Below are positions 11,601-25,700 of a stretch of 64,000 nt of DNA, piece after piece. Each line of letters begins with the position of its first letter. Positions within the stretch are counted from its first letter, which is position 1. A program made the translations under genes and the position numbers. A model generated the notes under the pieces. It ran no database searches, was not told where the DNA came from, and saw only the letters and a list, made by a program, of their open reading frames with translations. Source of the DNA: Heliocidaris erythrogramma (Eukaryota; Echinodermata; Echinoidea; Camarodonta; Echinometridae); assembly GCA_025617745.1 (NCBI GenBank), contig CM046853.1, forward strand, positions 53,720,643 through 53,784,642, read 5' to 3'.

Positions 11601-14600
11601 GGGGTTACAAGTAATTCAAAGGAACTCCATGTACATAAACCTAAAATCACTACAACAAGTACGTTGGAATGTTTAGCTTGAAGAGTAGAGCAACTGCATA
11701 ATTAGCAAAACGAAGGTGAGGAATAATTTACATTACCTAGTAACAATCTCGAATATCTGAGAACCATATATAATTTTCAATGCATAGGCTCACATGCACA
11801 TGTACGCAGATGTTTTTTAATTTTTTTTTTTTTTTTAAGGGGGTCCCCTATTTTTACGGAGACCTTTATCACATCCTTGAATTTCAATGGCAAATAAAGC
11901 ATATATGTAACAGTGTTGCGATTGTAGGAAGGAAATTACACATCTCTTTTTGCCATTTGGGTCAATGTCGGAGCCAGGGTCACTTTATAAGATGCTCACA
12001 GTCAGAAAGATGGAAGTCTTTTTTTTGCCAGTTTGTCCTACAATCATGTATATATTATGCCCAACAGACCTACATGTACAATGTATATTAGGATATATCT
12101 TACATGCGTAGGGTAAACTCAATTCATGTTTTTGCACAGCGAGGATGAAGTATGTGTTCTAGGGGGGAAAGTTAACATTAATTCTGATAGTGCCAAGCCA
12201 TTTCTTTACTAAAATATCGTTTAGTCTACGGCCAGACATGCAGCCCCTACATGTAAATGGAGGAGTTTAAGAGCCCAAATATTACCAAGTAAGTACAAAC
12301 TTAAGTTTGTTTTTAAATTGAAGAGTAAACAATACACCTGAGACGAAATCATCTCACATATAGGTAAACCTACTACATGTAGGTATATGTACATGGGAAT
12401 GAATACATATGGTTGTACTCTGACTAAAAGAGATATATGTACATGTAGAGTCCTGTGCAATTATTAATAGTCTATGGCAAGGACAATGAGTGCAATATAC
12501 ATGCCCACCACATCACATTTCCCAGAAGTCTCATTTCTAGCTTCACTCATTATGTATGAGTAATGCAAGGGCTTCCCTACTGAAGCGTTTTATCTGCCAA
12601 TCTCCATACATGGTAGAAGTGCGAGACGACTTGGATATATCGAAGGCCCACCAACATCAGATAGTCCTACATGCACATACTGTTGTATGGCACTACATAC
12701 ATGTACATTGTAATGTACCAGTCATGTGTAACCTAACATTACCTACATGTACTGCAGGCCATGATGCAAACATGTAAGCTTATGTATGGGCCTACATTGT
12801 AAATTTAGGTATTCATGTAACCTGACAGTTCTAAGCAACGCTTCCAACATACAAAGAAATTTCCCGACTTCTTACATGTATATACCAACTTGAATCTCAA
12901 TTTTAGAATGTTCATGAAGATCATTATTCATTTTATTAGCTCACTTGATAGTCATTATTGTTGTTGTTGTACTGTCATTACTACTTTTATTGATTGTAAA
13001 TAATGTATATGTGTTTTTTGTTTTTTTTTAAAGGAAGATATATGTACATTTCAATTAATTTGCTAACTATTGATTTATGTAATCAATTTTNNNNNNNNNN
13101 NNNNNNNNNNNNNNNNNNNNNNNNNNNNNNNNNNNNNNNNNNNNNNNNNNNNNNNNNNNNNNNNNNNNNNNNNNNNNNNNNNNNNNNNNNNNNNNNNNNN
13201 NNNNNNNNNNNNNNNNNNNNNNNNNNNNNNNNNNNNNNNNNNNNNNNNNNNNNNNNNNNNNNNNNNNNNNNNNNNNNNNNNNNNNNNNNNNNNNNNNNNN
13301 NNNNNNNNNNNNNNNNNNNNNNNNNNNNNNNNNNNNNNNNNNNNNNNNNNNNNNNNNNNNNNNNNNNNNNNNNNNNNNNNNNNNNNNNNNNNNNNNNNNN
13401 NNNNNNNNNNNNNNNNNNNNNNNNNNNNNNNNNNNNNNNNNNNNNNNNNNNNNNNNNNNNNNNNNNNNNNNNNNNNNNNNNNNNNNNNNNNNNNNNNNNN
13501 NNNNNNNNNNNNNNNNNNNNNNNNNNNNNNNNNNNNNNNNNNNNNNNNNNNNNNNNNNNNNNNNNNNNNNNNNNNNNNNNNNNNNNNNNNATTTGTGATG
13601 AAGACTCCTACATCCTTTAAACTAGATTAACACTAACAAGAATTACTGACGGCTGCTGAAACCAATTTCACATTAATGTTTAGGAAGGATTTTTATCAAG
13701 CATAATGCAATTCTGGAAAACGTATAAAAAAACTTGGCAATAAGATAAACATACTTGGTAGGGTAACCTATTTACTGAGCTGGTCAGACAAACGTCAATT
13801 GGTTTGCCTTCATTGCCAATATTTTTGGGTTTCAGTTTGTGATTTCAGCAATTTTCCTTGTTTAGTTTTCATGCTTATAATACATGGACACGATAAATCA
13901 GAAGGCATTTTAGTCACCCTTCTTTTCTTCAATTTTTCAAAATGCAGTTTCATTATCAAAAATTAGATTATCTTTTATCACGGGATGAAGTGATAGTATA
14001 AAGTATAATTAGAGAGTCCCTAGTAATGTGGAGCCCTGAGTTTTAAAAAGGGAAATCTAATTCCATGTAAAACGAATGCACACCAAAAAAATAAATACTC
14101 GGTAATAATCATCTTTCAAACTTATAAAAACTGATCAAAATTGGTGTGTCTTGCCCAAGGCAGCCATTTCCCACTTCCCTTCCTTTTCAGTTGCCTTTAC
14201 CGGACCTAACTCCTCACCCGGCCCGCGAACTTTTTTTTCCCACGAACTTTTTGTCACTATCGTCCTTGACGCATGCGCAACTTTGAAATAGCCCTACAAT
14301 GCTTGGAGTTGGATGGGTTTCAAAGTTTCATCCTACTTTTAGTAAAAATTTAAAAAACAGACGTTATTTTTGTAATGTCCAAACTGAGAGTCGAACCCAC
14401 ATACCTCAGTTAAATGTCCGAGGGCTAACGCATCTCGCACAGCAAGACGCTGGGAGCAACCGTCATTATTTCGCTTACGAATAAACCCTATGATTGCGTA
14501 ATTGATTTAGATCGGAAAGGATCAGGTGCGCATGCGCCAGGGAGGACAGGACAAAAGTTCGTGGGAAAAAAAATTTAGCACCCGCCCTACGGGGTAAAAG

Positions 14601-17600
14601 GATGCTTGGGCAGGGCCATTGGCTCAGTTCCAATGTGCCTCAACCAAGATCTGGAATTTCCATGCCATTGTTATTCTGTCTTTCTTTTCCTTTTTCTATC
14701 CTTTCTCTCTCTCTCTCTCCCCTCTCTCTCTCTCTCTCCTTTCTGTCTCCCCCAATCTCTTCTGTTTCCATCATTGCCTACTGTTTTGTGTCAATTGAAA
14801 TGGTACTGTGTGAGTGGGGGTGTGTGTGTGTGCAAGGCGGATCCAGGGGGCCGCATCGGCCGCGCGCCCACCCCTCCCATCTTTGAATCCAACTGGCATA
14901 CCTTAAGTACACACAAAAATATTGCCTCCTTAAAGGGATAGTCCACCATGATTACAAGTTGCTTTAAAAGAAGCAGAAAAATTAAGAAACAGATCTGTGA
15001 AGGTTTAAGTAAAATCAATAAGAAATAGAAAGTTATGAAACAGGGTGGACTATCCCTTTAATTGTGTACTTTTTCCTTCTCCGGACCCCCTCTTTTACAA
15101 AATCCTGGTTCCCCCATAATGTATGTGTGCGTGTGTGTGTATGTGCGCGTGTGAGGGTGTGTTTGTAAATCCTTTCTGGACATAGACAGAATTAATTATT
15201 TAAGGGGTAAATTAATCACATTTTGTTCTTCAATTGGCAACAATACATCTCTTTTAGTGCTAAATGGTTCTAATAATAAGGTGTAATGTCTTTGATAACA
15301 GTATACATCGTTAAGAATTTTGTCGAAAAGTTGAAAATATTTCAAATTTGATTAAAAATCGATGATTTTGAACTCTCAATGTGTTGCCAATTTAAGGATG
15401 AGTGAGGATAACAATAATAAACAACAATAACTATAATAATAGTTGTATAGTAGCAGTATAGTAATAATAATAAGAATAGAGTAATGACATCAATGATAAT
15501 AGTAATAATAACGATAAAGATAATTATACTACTAATAATAATAAGGGTGAAAATAATAATATTGATTATAGTAAACAAACTGTCATGCAAAATAAGAGAA
15601 AAAGATTCCTCTTAGTACGTATATGCAGTTTCCGCATGTGCAAGATACACTGATTAGTGAAAATGAGAGGTGGAAATATTTGCATATCAAATCAGGATTT
15701 AAAGAGAAATATAACTATATTCCTTTAATGATTGCAGTAAAAATAAAACTTACCCCCCTCCCTTTATGCCAATATTACATGTAGGGTGTGGAAAACCTAT
15801 ACACTTACACTATGAACATGACGAACAAAGAAGCGGACAATTTATGCAGCTCCTCATTGTACCCTTCACAATTGCACTGGTAACAAAGAACATCCATTCA
15901 TTGCTATCCTGTAAAAATATGTAGAACAGTGTCACATAATAGCAGTGAAGGGATGACCTTTTGTCTACTAGAGCTATTGTGGAGGGTACAATGAGGAGCT
16001 CATAAATTGTCCGCTCTCTTTGTCATCGTGTTCATAGTGTTAGTCGCTTCTTTCGGTATTAATTTACTCTGAGCGTTAGCAGACAGACGCAAAGTTACCC
16101 CATCACCCCGCCCCCGGCCAGCCTCTGGTAGGTCCATGGATCCAATGTATATTATCCTTGAAGTATGGAAAGTGACCGTCTGCAAGGAGACTGCTCTGAT
16201 ATGGTCAGTGCTATTTTTTATTTTAATGAAATTTTGTTTTTTTCCGGATGGATTAGACCTTACTCTTTAACCGCCTCCCAGTCACTTTCTTGGTATTTTC
16301 TAATTCTATAATAAGTATTTGCACTCACGTGTACATTATATGCATCTTATCTTAACACAATATTGTCGTATTATAGGGGAGGAAACGTTCCTCTTGTCCC
16401 CAAACCAGCCCCTTTACCATAGGCTCACGCACTCTTGTGAAATTCTTTCGAAAATGAGGGAAGTAAATAAATGAGTTAAGGCTACAGCTCGCCACTCAGG
16501 CTCCGAAGTGCTCTAGAAAGCAAACTGTCACTATTAAAAATAGAAAAATCAACTCCCTCGTTTAATAAACTTTAATTAAAAGAAAATCTATAAACAGGTA
16601 TTACATAGGCAGAGAGGAATCGACCCCTGAAATTGAAAGACGCAAAAATTGAATGATGATTTAACCTGCATATCTCCAGAAGAGAGAAAAAGAAAAGGGT
16701 GGATATTAAGCTCAGACTTTAACAGTGAACTGTGTGCATAAAAATAGCCTGAAATACAAAGTTTCTAACTACCAAACGTACAAATTTCTGCCTCGGTCAC
16801 TATGGGACCTCGCAAGTAGAATATTTAATTCATCGACCTAAGTGCAACATTTCATGGTACATCAAAATGCAAAGTTTTTTTATTTGTGGGAGGGGTATAG
16901 TATGAACTGCGTTTCTGGGGCTTTAGAAATACTTCAATTCTTGCTGGGTCACCCCATCAAAATTTGTGCCTCATTACGCTACTGCCCCCCCCCCCCTCCC
17001 CAGTTCCATGTATATTATAATTGAAGTATGGAAATTGTCTGTCTGCTAGAAGACTGCTCTGCTATGGTCAAAGCTATTTTTTATTTTAATGAAATATCTC
17101 CCCCCCCCCCCAACGCCCCAATGGACTAGGCCTTACTCTTCAACCTCCACCTAGTCAATTTTTTCGGTATTTTCTAATAATGTGAGCGCTAGGGACCGAT
17201 TCAAAGTTATCCATCACCCCCCCCCCCCCTTTTTTAAAAGGCCCATCAGTATCATGAGCATGGAAAATGACCCAATGACAGACTGCGAGAAGACTATTCC
17301 GCTATTTTCAATGACATATAACTTGCACTGATTTTTTTTTTTAATGGATTAGATCTTACTCTTAAAACTCCACCTAGTCGCTTATTTCGATATTTTTTCT
17401 GAGCATGAGTGGACAGATTCAAAGTTGGCGCCCCCACCCCTTCAATCCCATATATAATATTACACGCAGAGTACGGTCTGCAAAAAGAATATTCCGCTAT
17501 TTCACAAAGCCATATAACTTTCAATGAAATATGATCTCTTCAACCCCCACCTAGTCATTTCCTTCGGTATTTTCTGTGAGCGCTAGCGGATCGGTTCGAA

Positions 17601-19762
17601 ATAAGCTGTCTGGCCCCTCCCCTATATATAGCATACGTAGAGTATGGGGGGGGGGGGGGATGACCGACTGCAAGAAAACTAGTCGGCTATGGATAAAGAC
17701 ATATAACTTCTGATGAAATCTCATTTTTTTCGATAGACCTTGCTCTTCAACCTCCACCAAGTCGCATCTTTCGGTATTCCTCTGAGCGCTATAGCGGACG
17801 GATTAAAATTAATTTGTCCGGCCCCTCCACTATATGTATTACACGTACGTAGAGTAGGGGAAATATGTCCGTCTGCAAAAAGACTAGTCAGCTATAGTCA
17901 AAACCATATAACTTTTGATGAAATCTCATTTTCGCGATAGAGTATAGCCCTTGCTCTTCAACCTCCTCCTAGTCGCTTCTTTCGGTATTTTCTGTGAGCG
18001 CTATAGCGGACCGATTAAAAAAAAAGTTGTCCGGCCCCTCCCCTAATATTATATGATGGAAAGTGGGAAGGGGGGCAGTAGCGTAATGAGTCACAAATTT
18101 AGAAGTATTTTCTAAAGCCCCAGAAATTTAAGACAATATAGCAACTAATGGTATAAAGGTTAGTCCCATCAGTCTCCCCCTTTCATTCCAAATCGATTAA
18201 TAATTTCTACTTTAGTCTGTAATTATCACCTGTTCTATCTGAACAGCAGACCTTAAAAACAATGAAAACGGTTAAAGCTGAAAAACACAGAAAAACATAA
18301 AAAATTATCAATGCAAATGTATGTTTATGCATATTTGCATAGATTATTATGAAAATATTGATAACAAAATATAGATTTACCAAAAATTACGGATTTGTGT
18401 TTTTTGAGCGATACTCGATACTGGCAAAAATTTCTCCGCGATCGGTCAGGAGGGAGTTTCATCAAGTGTTTTGTCGGGAATAAAATATCGAGAAAAAAAA
18501 ATCTCAGCCAAACAGATGCAAGGATTTCAGTAGCTTATAACAGTTATTGCAACTTTTATGAAACAGGGCCCAGGAGTCACAGCAAAGAAAAGTGAGACGC
18601 CCACCCCCCCCCCCCCCCCCCCCCTCCTTCAGAGAGGAGTTGAATAAAAGGACAAAAACAGTAGAGGTTAAACAAAACATTTTAAAAATGTATATAATAA
18701 AAATCATGACATATTCAAACGTTAATATACGCATAAGTTATAAGCTCGTTTCAGACAGAGGTCAAGTTTATTAGAAGCACTGAAGTTTTATGACAGTTCT
18801 AATACTTTTCTCAAAGTAGGCCTAATGTTCTGAACATTAAATTGCATTTTTTATCTTTTGTAAATCGAGGCCACAAAATCTTTGAATATCAATAATTAAT
18901 TCATAACAAACAAAGCCATTGTGTGTTGCACCTATCCTTTCTGCTAACCTATTGCTGTCCTGTGTCATTTTAATTCAAGACGCTGGGTTAAACTAAAAAA
19001 AAATTCTCTAATAGTCTGAAATGCATAATGGCATCTTTCTCTTTCTCTCTGTCCCTTCATCATTATCATTTCCCTTTTCCTTTTCTCCCCATCGTCCTCC
19101 CCCCCCCCCCCAAAAAAAGGGGGTGGGTACATGGCGACGCGGCTCCATTTTCCTCTATACGCTTCCAAATATTGGCGACTGTGGACGATGAGATTCACGT
19201 TGGTCCTTATCATAAATACGGTTACATGTCGTTTTTCCGAAGGTTCGTATTTCCGAAGGTTCGTTTTTCTGAAGGTTCATAATTCCGAAGGTTGGTTATT
19301 CCGAAGGTTGGTTATTCCGAAGGTTCGTTTTTCCGAAGGATCGTTTTTCCAAAGGTTCGTTTTTCCGAAAATGAAATAGGGTTCATAATTCCGAAGGTTC
19401 GTATTTCCGAAAATGAAATGAGGTTCATAATTCCGAAAATGAAATAAGGTTCGTATTTCCGAAAATGAAAAAGGTTCATAATTCCGAAGGTTCGTATTTC
19501 CAAAAATGAAAAAGGGTTCGTATTTCTGAAAATGAAATGGGGTTCGTATTTCCGAAAATGAAAAAGGGTTCGTATTTCCGAAAATGAAAAAGGTTGTAAA
19601 ATCAGAGAATACGGCGTCAATCCGTATTTCGGATAGGGAGGAGGGAAAAGACGGCCAGTGTAAAGATATTAATTTCGTACTCAATAATCATAACAATGAT
19701 GATAACAATTATAATAAAATCCAGAGAAATAGCCATTATTATCGTAATTCCTATCAATATTA

Positions 19763-19797
<35 letters not shown>

Positions 19798-22700
19798 GTA
19801 ATTATTATCATCATTATTGTTATTATTATTAATATAATTGTTCCTATTATAATAACCAATATTTGTGAGCGAGCGTAGAGAGCGAGCGCCTCAGGAATAC
19901 ATGTTTCATTTCGCATAAAATGATATTGCTTCGGTGATTACAAATACATACTGATGTATTGAAGAAAATGAATCATCGGATTCCGGATTAAATTTGCTAC
20001 AACGAAATTGGCTTGAAGTTATTTATATAATGTATATACCGCTTTGGAAAATGAGACACACCAAAGTTCCAAGTAGATCTTTACAAGCAGTTTTTGAAAG
20101 GGGAGCTGATGCCTCTTGGCAGAATATCATACTCCCTTTTTTTATTGTAATGGAAATGCAATTTCGCCATCAAAAGACAAATATAGAACATGTAATAATG
20201 AGCCATGAATAATATTACTTAACCCTACTGCCGAATATGGAATATTTGGGCACTTCACTCGCCCTAATGAGGGGCGTTCCCTGTCCCAAACTATTCCGTT
20301 TCTAAATCTAGTGAGCAAGTAAAAAAAGGAGATATTGTCTATAGAATAATGATTTTGTTACCAGATAATCCAAACAATTATAACATTTTGAGTACCTTCC
20401 CGCCCACAGATAAGGATAGCCGACCATCTCGCTTCCCAAAATAAAAGGATGTTCGGGCACCACGCGGCTGGATTCCAGTGAGCCAAACATTGACACTTTA
20501 TTATCTTTAAGATGTAATTACTTCGTCAACATTCAACATAAATTGTGATTAAAAAAGTATACTATGAAAAGTGTATACTAAAAATAAGGTGGGGGCGTCC
20601 TGCATCCCTAGCCCTCAGAGCCATCTATTACAGAGTTTGGCCAACTCGGCTCCATGTAGGTAGCAATATGGCGCTTGTTGCTTTGTTAGGCAAGCACTAA
20701 ACAAATGAATATACGCCATGTTGTGCCCAAATAATCCGAGTTGGCCGAAGTCTGTAATATGGTTCTGTAGATGGCAACAACAACAATAAAAACAAACATA
20801 ATATTACAGAGAGTTCATAAAGGAGTCACTGCTATGTTTAATAAATAGCCTGGCAAGTAGCACAACATATTATAACAAGCATATTATTGATACGTATAGG
20901 CTATAGGCCAATTATACGATCATGACAAGGGAAATAAAAGAAGTAATAGTAGAGTAACCGGTGCAATATCTAAGTCTGGTCACATAACTCCATCCAAAAT
21001 GACATCGTCATCGTAATTCTGGATAGTCCACTTCATAAGAACAATTGTAATAATAAAATAATAATAATATAATAATAATAATAATAATAAATAACAATAA
21101 TAACAACAACAATAATAATATAATAATAAATAATTAATAATACTGATACTATTAGTAATAATAATAATAAAAATGATAATACAGATAATACTACTACTAA
21201 TAATGATAATAATGATAATTATAATAATAACAATAATAATAATACAGATAATACTAGTAATAATAATAAATAAATGAATAGATACCATAAACAACCAAAG
21301 CCGAAGAAAGATGGATCGTAACAAGTTAAGGAAGGAGTCTTATCATCAGGCTGATATGATTATCATAAAAGGAAACAAAGTAAAACCAAACTATAATGCA
21401 AAACTATCTTAATCCAAATAGGACTGGAGGGCCATTATCGCCCCCCCCCCCCCCACACCGCTGATAATTTTAAAGGGCTTGCCGTGCGACATTATGACTT
21501 TTTCTTTAGAGTGTAATGTATCTTTTAATACAAAATTTGTGTGTATTCCCGGGTATGGTGTTACGTAACATTTGAAGGTCATATAATTATGTCAATGAAA
21601 AATAGTAGGTTCTATTTATGAGTAAAACCATTAATCATTTGTACAGATTCTAATGAGTTGCTTCATTTTACTGCACAGTCTGCGTTTTTAACAGTTACAA
21701 CCGCTGACCTGAAGTTTGAAATAACTTTTACAAGCATAAGGAATTACAAAACACTCAAAGACATTGGGGAGTAAAACAATCCTCATCGTAAAAAATAAAA
21801 ATAAGGAATTACACATGTAGAAGAAAACTTTCTGACCTAAATTAATGGCTTTTATCAACCAGTGCCCCGCCTTATCAGGAGTTGAAGCGATTTATTTGAA
21901 ACAATCGCAAGTTAAAATCAATCACAACTGTGTACTTAACATAGGCATAGGCATAGGCGTACGAGAAGGGTGGGGGCTGCAGCCAACCCCCCCCCCCCCC
22001 CGGATTTTGAAAGTGCCGATATTCGGCAACTCACACTTCATATTCAGGGAGTGAGGTGCCCGAATATCCTCCTATTTCAATCATTATAAGCCGAAATATG
22101 TTATTTTTATGATTTTTCACAACGGAAAGGCACAATTATTTTTGGTCGCTAGCTTCGCGCGCTAGTGAATTAAAAAAAGGAAAGTTGCTATCATTTTTTT
22201 ACAACACCCACACGCACACACACACACACCGACACACGCACACACATAGACACACACACACACACACACACATAAACACTTATTCGATTCTTCTAATCTC
22301 GTCCTCTTATTTTCGTCTCTTTTCTCTTCTCCTCTCCTCTTTTATAAACCTTCCCAGTTTTGTGTCTCCATTTCATTTTTTTATTCATTGCGGGGGTGGG
22401 GGAGGTGCTTTTCGTCGAAAAGAGATCCGCTTTTTGAAGATGGCAATTAAAAGCATAATATCCTATCGTGACCCTAAATTTTCCCTTTAACAGTGCCGTA
22501 GCTAGAGTCTAGCCATTGTGGGAGCACTGGCACCATTGCAGGCACAAGTCTTTTGAATAATCTTAAAGCTAATTTAAGACGCCGCTGGTGGAAGAGGGTT
22601 GGGGTTGCCGGAAGGGGTCCAACCGTCTTCTTTCCTATTCCATTTTCTTTCTTTTTTCTTATTTTTTCGCTATCTGATGAGGGAGGGGTGGGGCGTGCCC

Positions 22701-25700
22701 TCCCCCCGTTGCTACACCTCTGCTCCTGATGAATTCGCCTTTTTTACCAGGAATTATGAACCCTATTTTCATTTTTCGGAAATACGAACCCAATTTCATT
22801 TTCGGAAATACGAACCCTTTTTCATTTTCGGAAATACGAACCTTATTTCATTTTCGGAAATACGAACCCTATTTCATTTTCGGAAATACGAACCCTTTTT
22901 CATTTTCGGAATTATGAACCCTTTTTCATTTTCGGAAATACGAACCTTATTTCATTTTCGGAATTATGAACCTCATTTCGTTTTCGGAAATACGAACCTT
23001 CGGAATTATGAACCCTTTTTCATTTTCGGAAATACGAACCTTCGGAATTATGAACCCTTTTTCATTTTCGGAATTATGAACCTTCGGATAAACGAACCTT
23101 CGGATAAACGAATCTTTGGAATAACGAACCTTCGGAATAATGCAACAAATGTTCGGAATTACGAACCCTTTTTCATTTTCGGAATTATGAACCCCCAGGC
23201 ATGGGAAATTAGTGTTTCGGAAATACGAACCTTCGGAAAAACGAGATGCCCCCATAAATACATGGTGTTCGATTCACAACCAGAAAAATAATGCGTATTA
23301 TATTCTTATATTCCAATTAAAAGTTCATGTGAGGCAGGGGGGGGGGGGCACCTCCGGCCCGTGCCCCGCCCCCCCCCCCCCCCTTGGAAGAAAAGTATAT
23401 GCATTTTGACAATAAAGTATCGGCCCTTTTATCGATTGTGCCCCCCCCCTTTAGAATGAAAAGCTTTTTTTTTTCTTCTTCTTTTTTTTTGCTTGACAGA
23501 GAATTATGGAGGGAAACTGGACTCCCACCCCCCCCCCCCCCCCAAAGCGAATTTTGGAGGTCGGGCGAAATTGTTTTTGTCGCCACCCCCCCCCCCCCTC
23601 CCACTGAGAGATTATTCGAGAAACTGGCAAGACCCCAAAAATACGGGTCTACCTTTTCCAAAACTTGCATTTGTGTGCCCCCCTATTATACTAAATCCTT
23701 GATCCACCCCATGTTTAATAAATTTCTGACTCGAACATTGAAATATACCAGTCTTTGTTTGGGAGAGGGATTCTCACTTTTTTACTTTTTTTAAAAGTTT
23801 CATCTGTGTAGGACCATAAACAATATAACAAATCTCCGCATAAAAAGGAGGTTTCACTTTTTCTAGGTCCCTTTTTCAATTTAAAAAAAAAAAAATTAAG
23901 AAAACATTACGAACACACCTAACTCTAATTAACAAATCGCTGAACAAAATAAATAAATCAAATAAACATTGAGGCACACACAGTGGCGGCACCAGGGGGG
24001 GGGGGGGGGCATTTGCCCCCCCAGTCAGAAGCTTTGCCCCCCCCCAGTTGCCCCCCCCCCCCAATAATTTTCGGAGTGAAAAAAAAAAATGAAAGGGTGG
24101 AAAAAATTTTTTTTACTTGGCGCCATCTTTCTTGGTTTTTTTTTTTTTTGGTTGCTTGTCAGGGAATTATGGAGGCAAGCTGGGCCCCATAACCCCTTTA
24201 CTGAGCGTTTTTTTGAAGTTTGGCGAGAATTTTTTTTGCCCCCCATTTGCCCCCCCCCCCCACTTTAAAAATCCTGGTTGATTAATCCACATTGATTAAA
24301 AAAAATAATAATAAAAATTAAATGGTATATATGCCTATCTCGCTGGCATTACTTTTATCGAAAAAAAAAAATTCAAACTCTGAAGCAAACAACAAAGGAA
24401 AAAAAAGGCAAACGGGCAGATCTCATAAATATAAACTAGGAGTAAGACATAAATGTGCTAAAACTACCACAAATCCCTCTCCCATTCAAATCCCCCCCCC
24501 CCCCCCCCCCCCCCACCGGCTTCCGAATCCGCCACTGAATCACGAATACGAACAGTTTATTACATTCGGGAACATTTAGCCTGGAATCGAGGCTATTACT
24601 TTCATCCTTGAAAAAAGCGTAATATACATCGGATACGATATTCGTATACAGGCCGATAAAGACAGCACGATCCGCATTTAGCGACTCACCCCATGCCTTT
24701 TACACTACGTCTAATCGCTACTTTTGTAAATTCATCCTCAAATTTGCAACGCAGAATCAGTCTTTTTCGGATACCGTATTTCTACGTGATTCCGGCCAGG
24801 ATCAGCGCACGTATTTCCACAACAATGATAATGAGAGTCGGTGGTCCTGTCGACAATATAAGTCAAACTACTTGGTTTTAGAAATATGCAGTGACTCAGA
24901 AGTTTTACACATGTATGTTAGCCGCTAATTCGTTGTCGAGTTTGTTGTGCAATTTCAGGTATATACACGAATCTATCTATGTATTTTTTGATGATTTTTT
25001 TTAATTAGATGTGCTCGCCCTCGGACGTGTCTGTGACTGTGTGTGTGTGATGTATCTGTCAAATGAATGTGACTGTGTGATACTGCGACAGTGAGAGAGT
25101 ACGTGTGAATGTGACTGAAAACGTAGGCATGGTCATGATGGTAGGCAGCCAGGTTTAATGGTGAATGAATGGGATGCGATGTAACTTTGGCCGTAACTTT
25201 TACTTTTAGTGAATAGTATGACGTTGACGTTCCTCATGTGCTGTGAATGTGACTTATGACATTTTTTATTTTAATGAAGGCTAAAAACTTTGTCAATCAT
25301 GCCAATAATACTAAACTTCTGAAGTCAAGACAAAGTAGACTAACACTAGGAAGTTAGTAACAGTAACAGTAGACAGAAAAATCTGTCTGTTTGGAGGAGT
25401 TTTATAACATTTTTTGACTTTCGAGGCTCTCCTCCAATTGAATCCGCGAAACCAGACGTAGTCTCAGCGGAGCATATCCCCGAACGAAATAGACTGATTT
25501 TTCGGTCTACAGTAACAGTTACTCTCTCTAGTCTTTATACTAGCCTGATGGGGGGTGGGGGGGGGAGGGGAGAGACACGAGTTTTATATTGATGGGGGTG
25601 TATCTCAGCCAACCCTAAAATGGCGGTCTAAGGCACTCATAGGTACACGCCATTGCCGACTGTGTAGGAACGCAGGCAATAGTCAGTACGGTACTAATAT

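Noticed and set aside
13003-13630. Long open frames across 13.0-13.6 kb
   Set aside because: They exist only because the 500-N gap contains no stops.
15342-15590. Ile-rich frames here, at 19617-19916 and at 20980-21324, resembling membrane segments
   Set aside because: Translations of ATT/AAT simple repeats.
22599-23291. 230-codon plus-strand open frame, and its minus-strand counterpart at 19277-19684
   Set aside because: The protein is FSEIRT/FRKYEP repeats translated from a minisatellite whose unit happens to lack stops. No splice context or family match.
23317-23794. Poly-Pro / poly-Gly frames
   Set aside because: Artefacts of C and G homopolymers.
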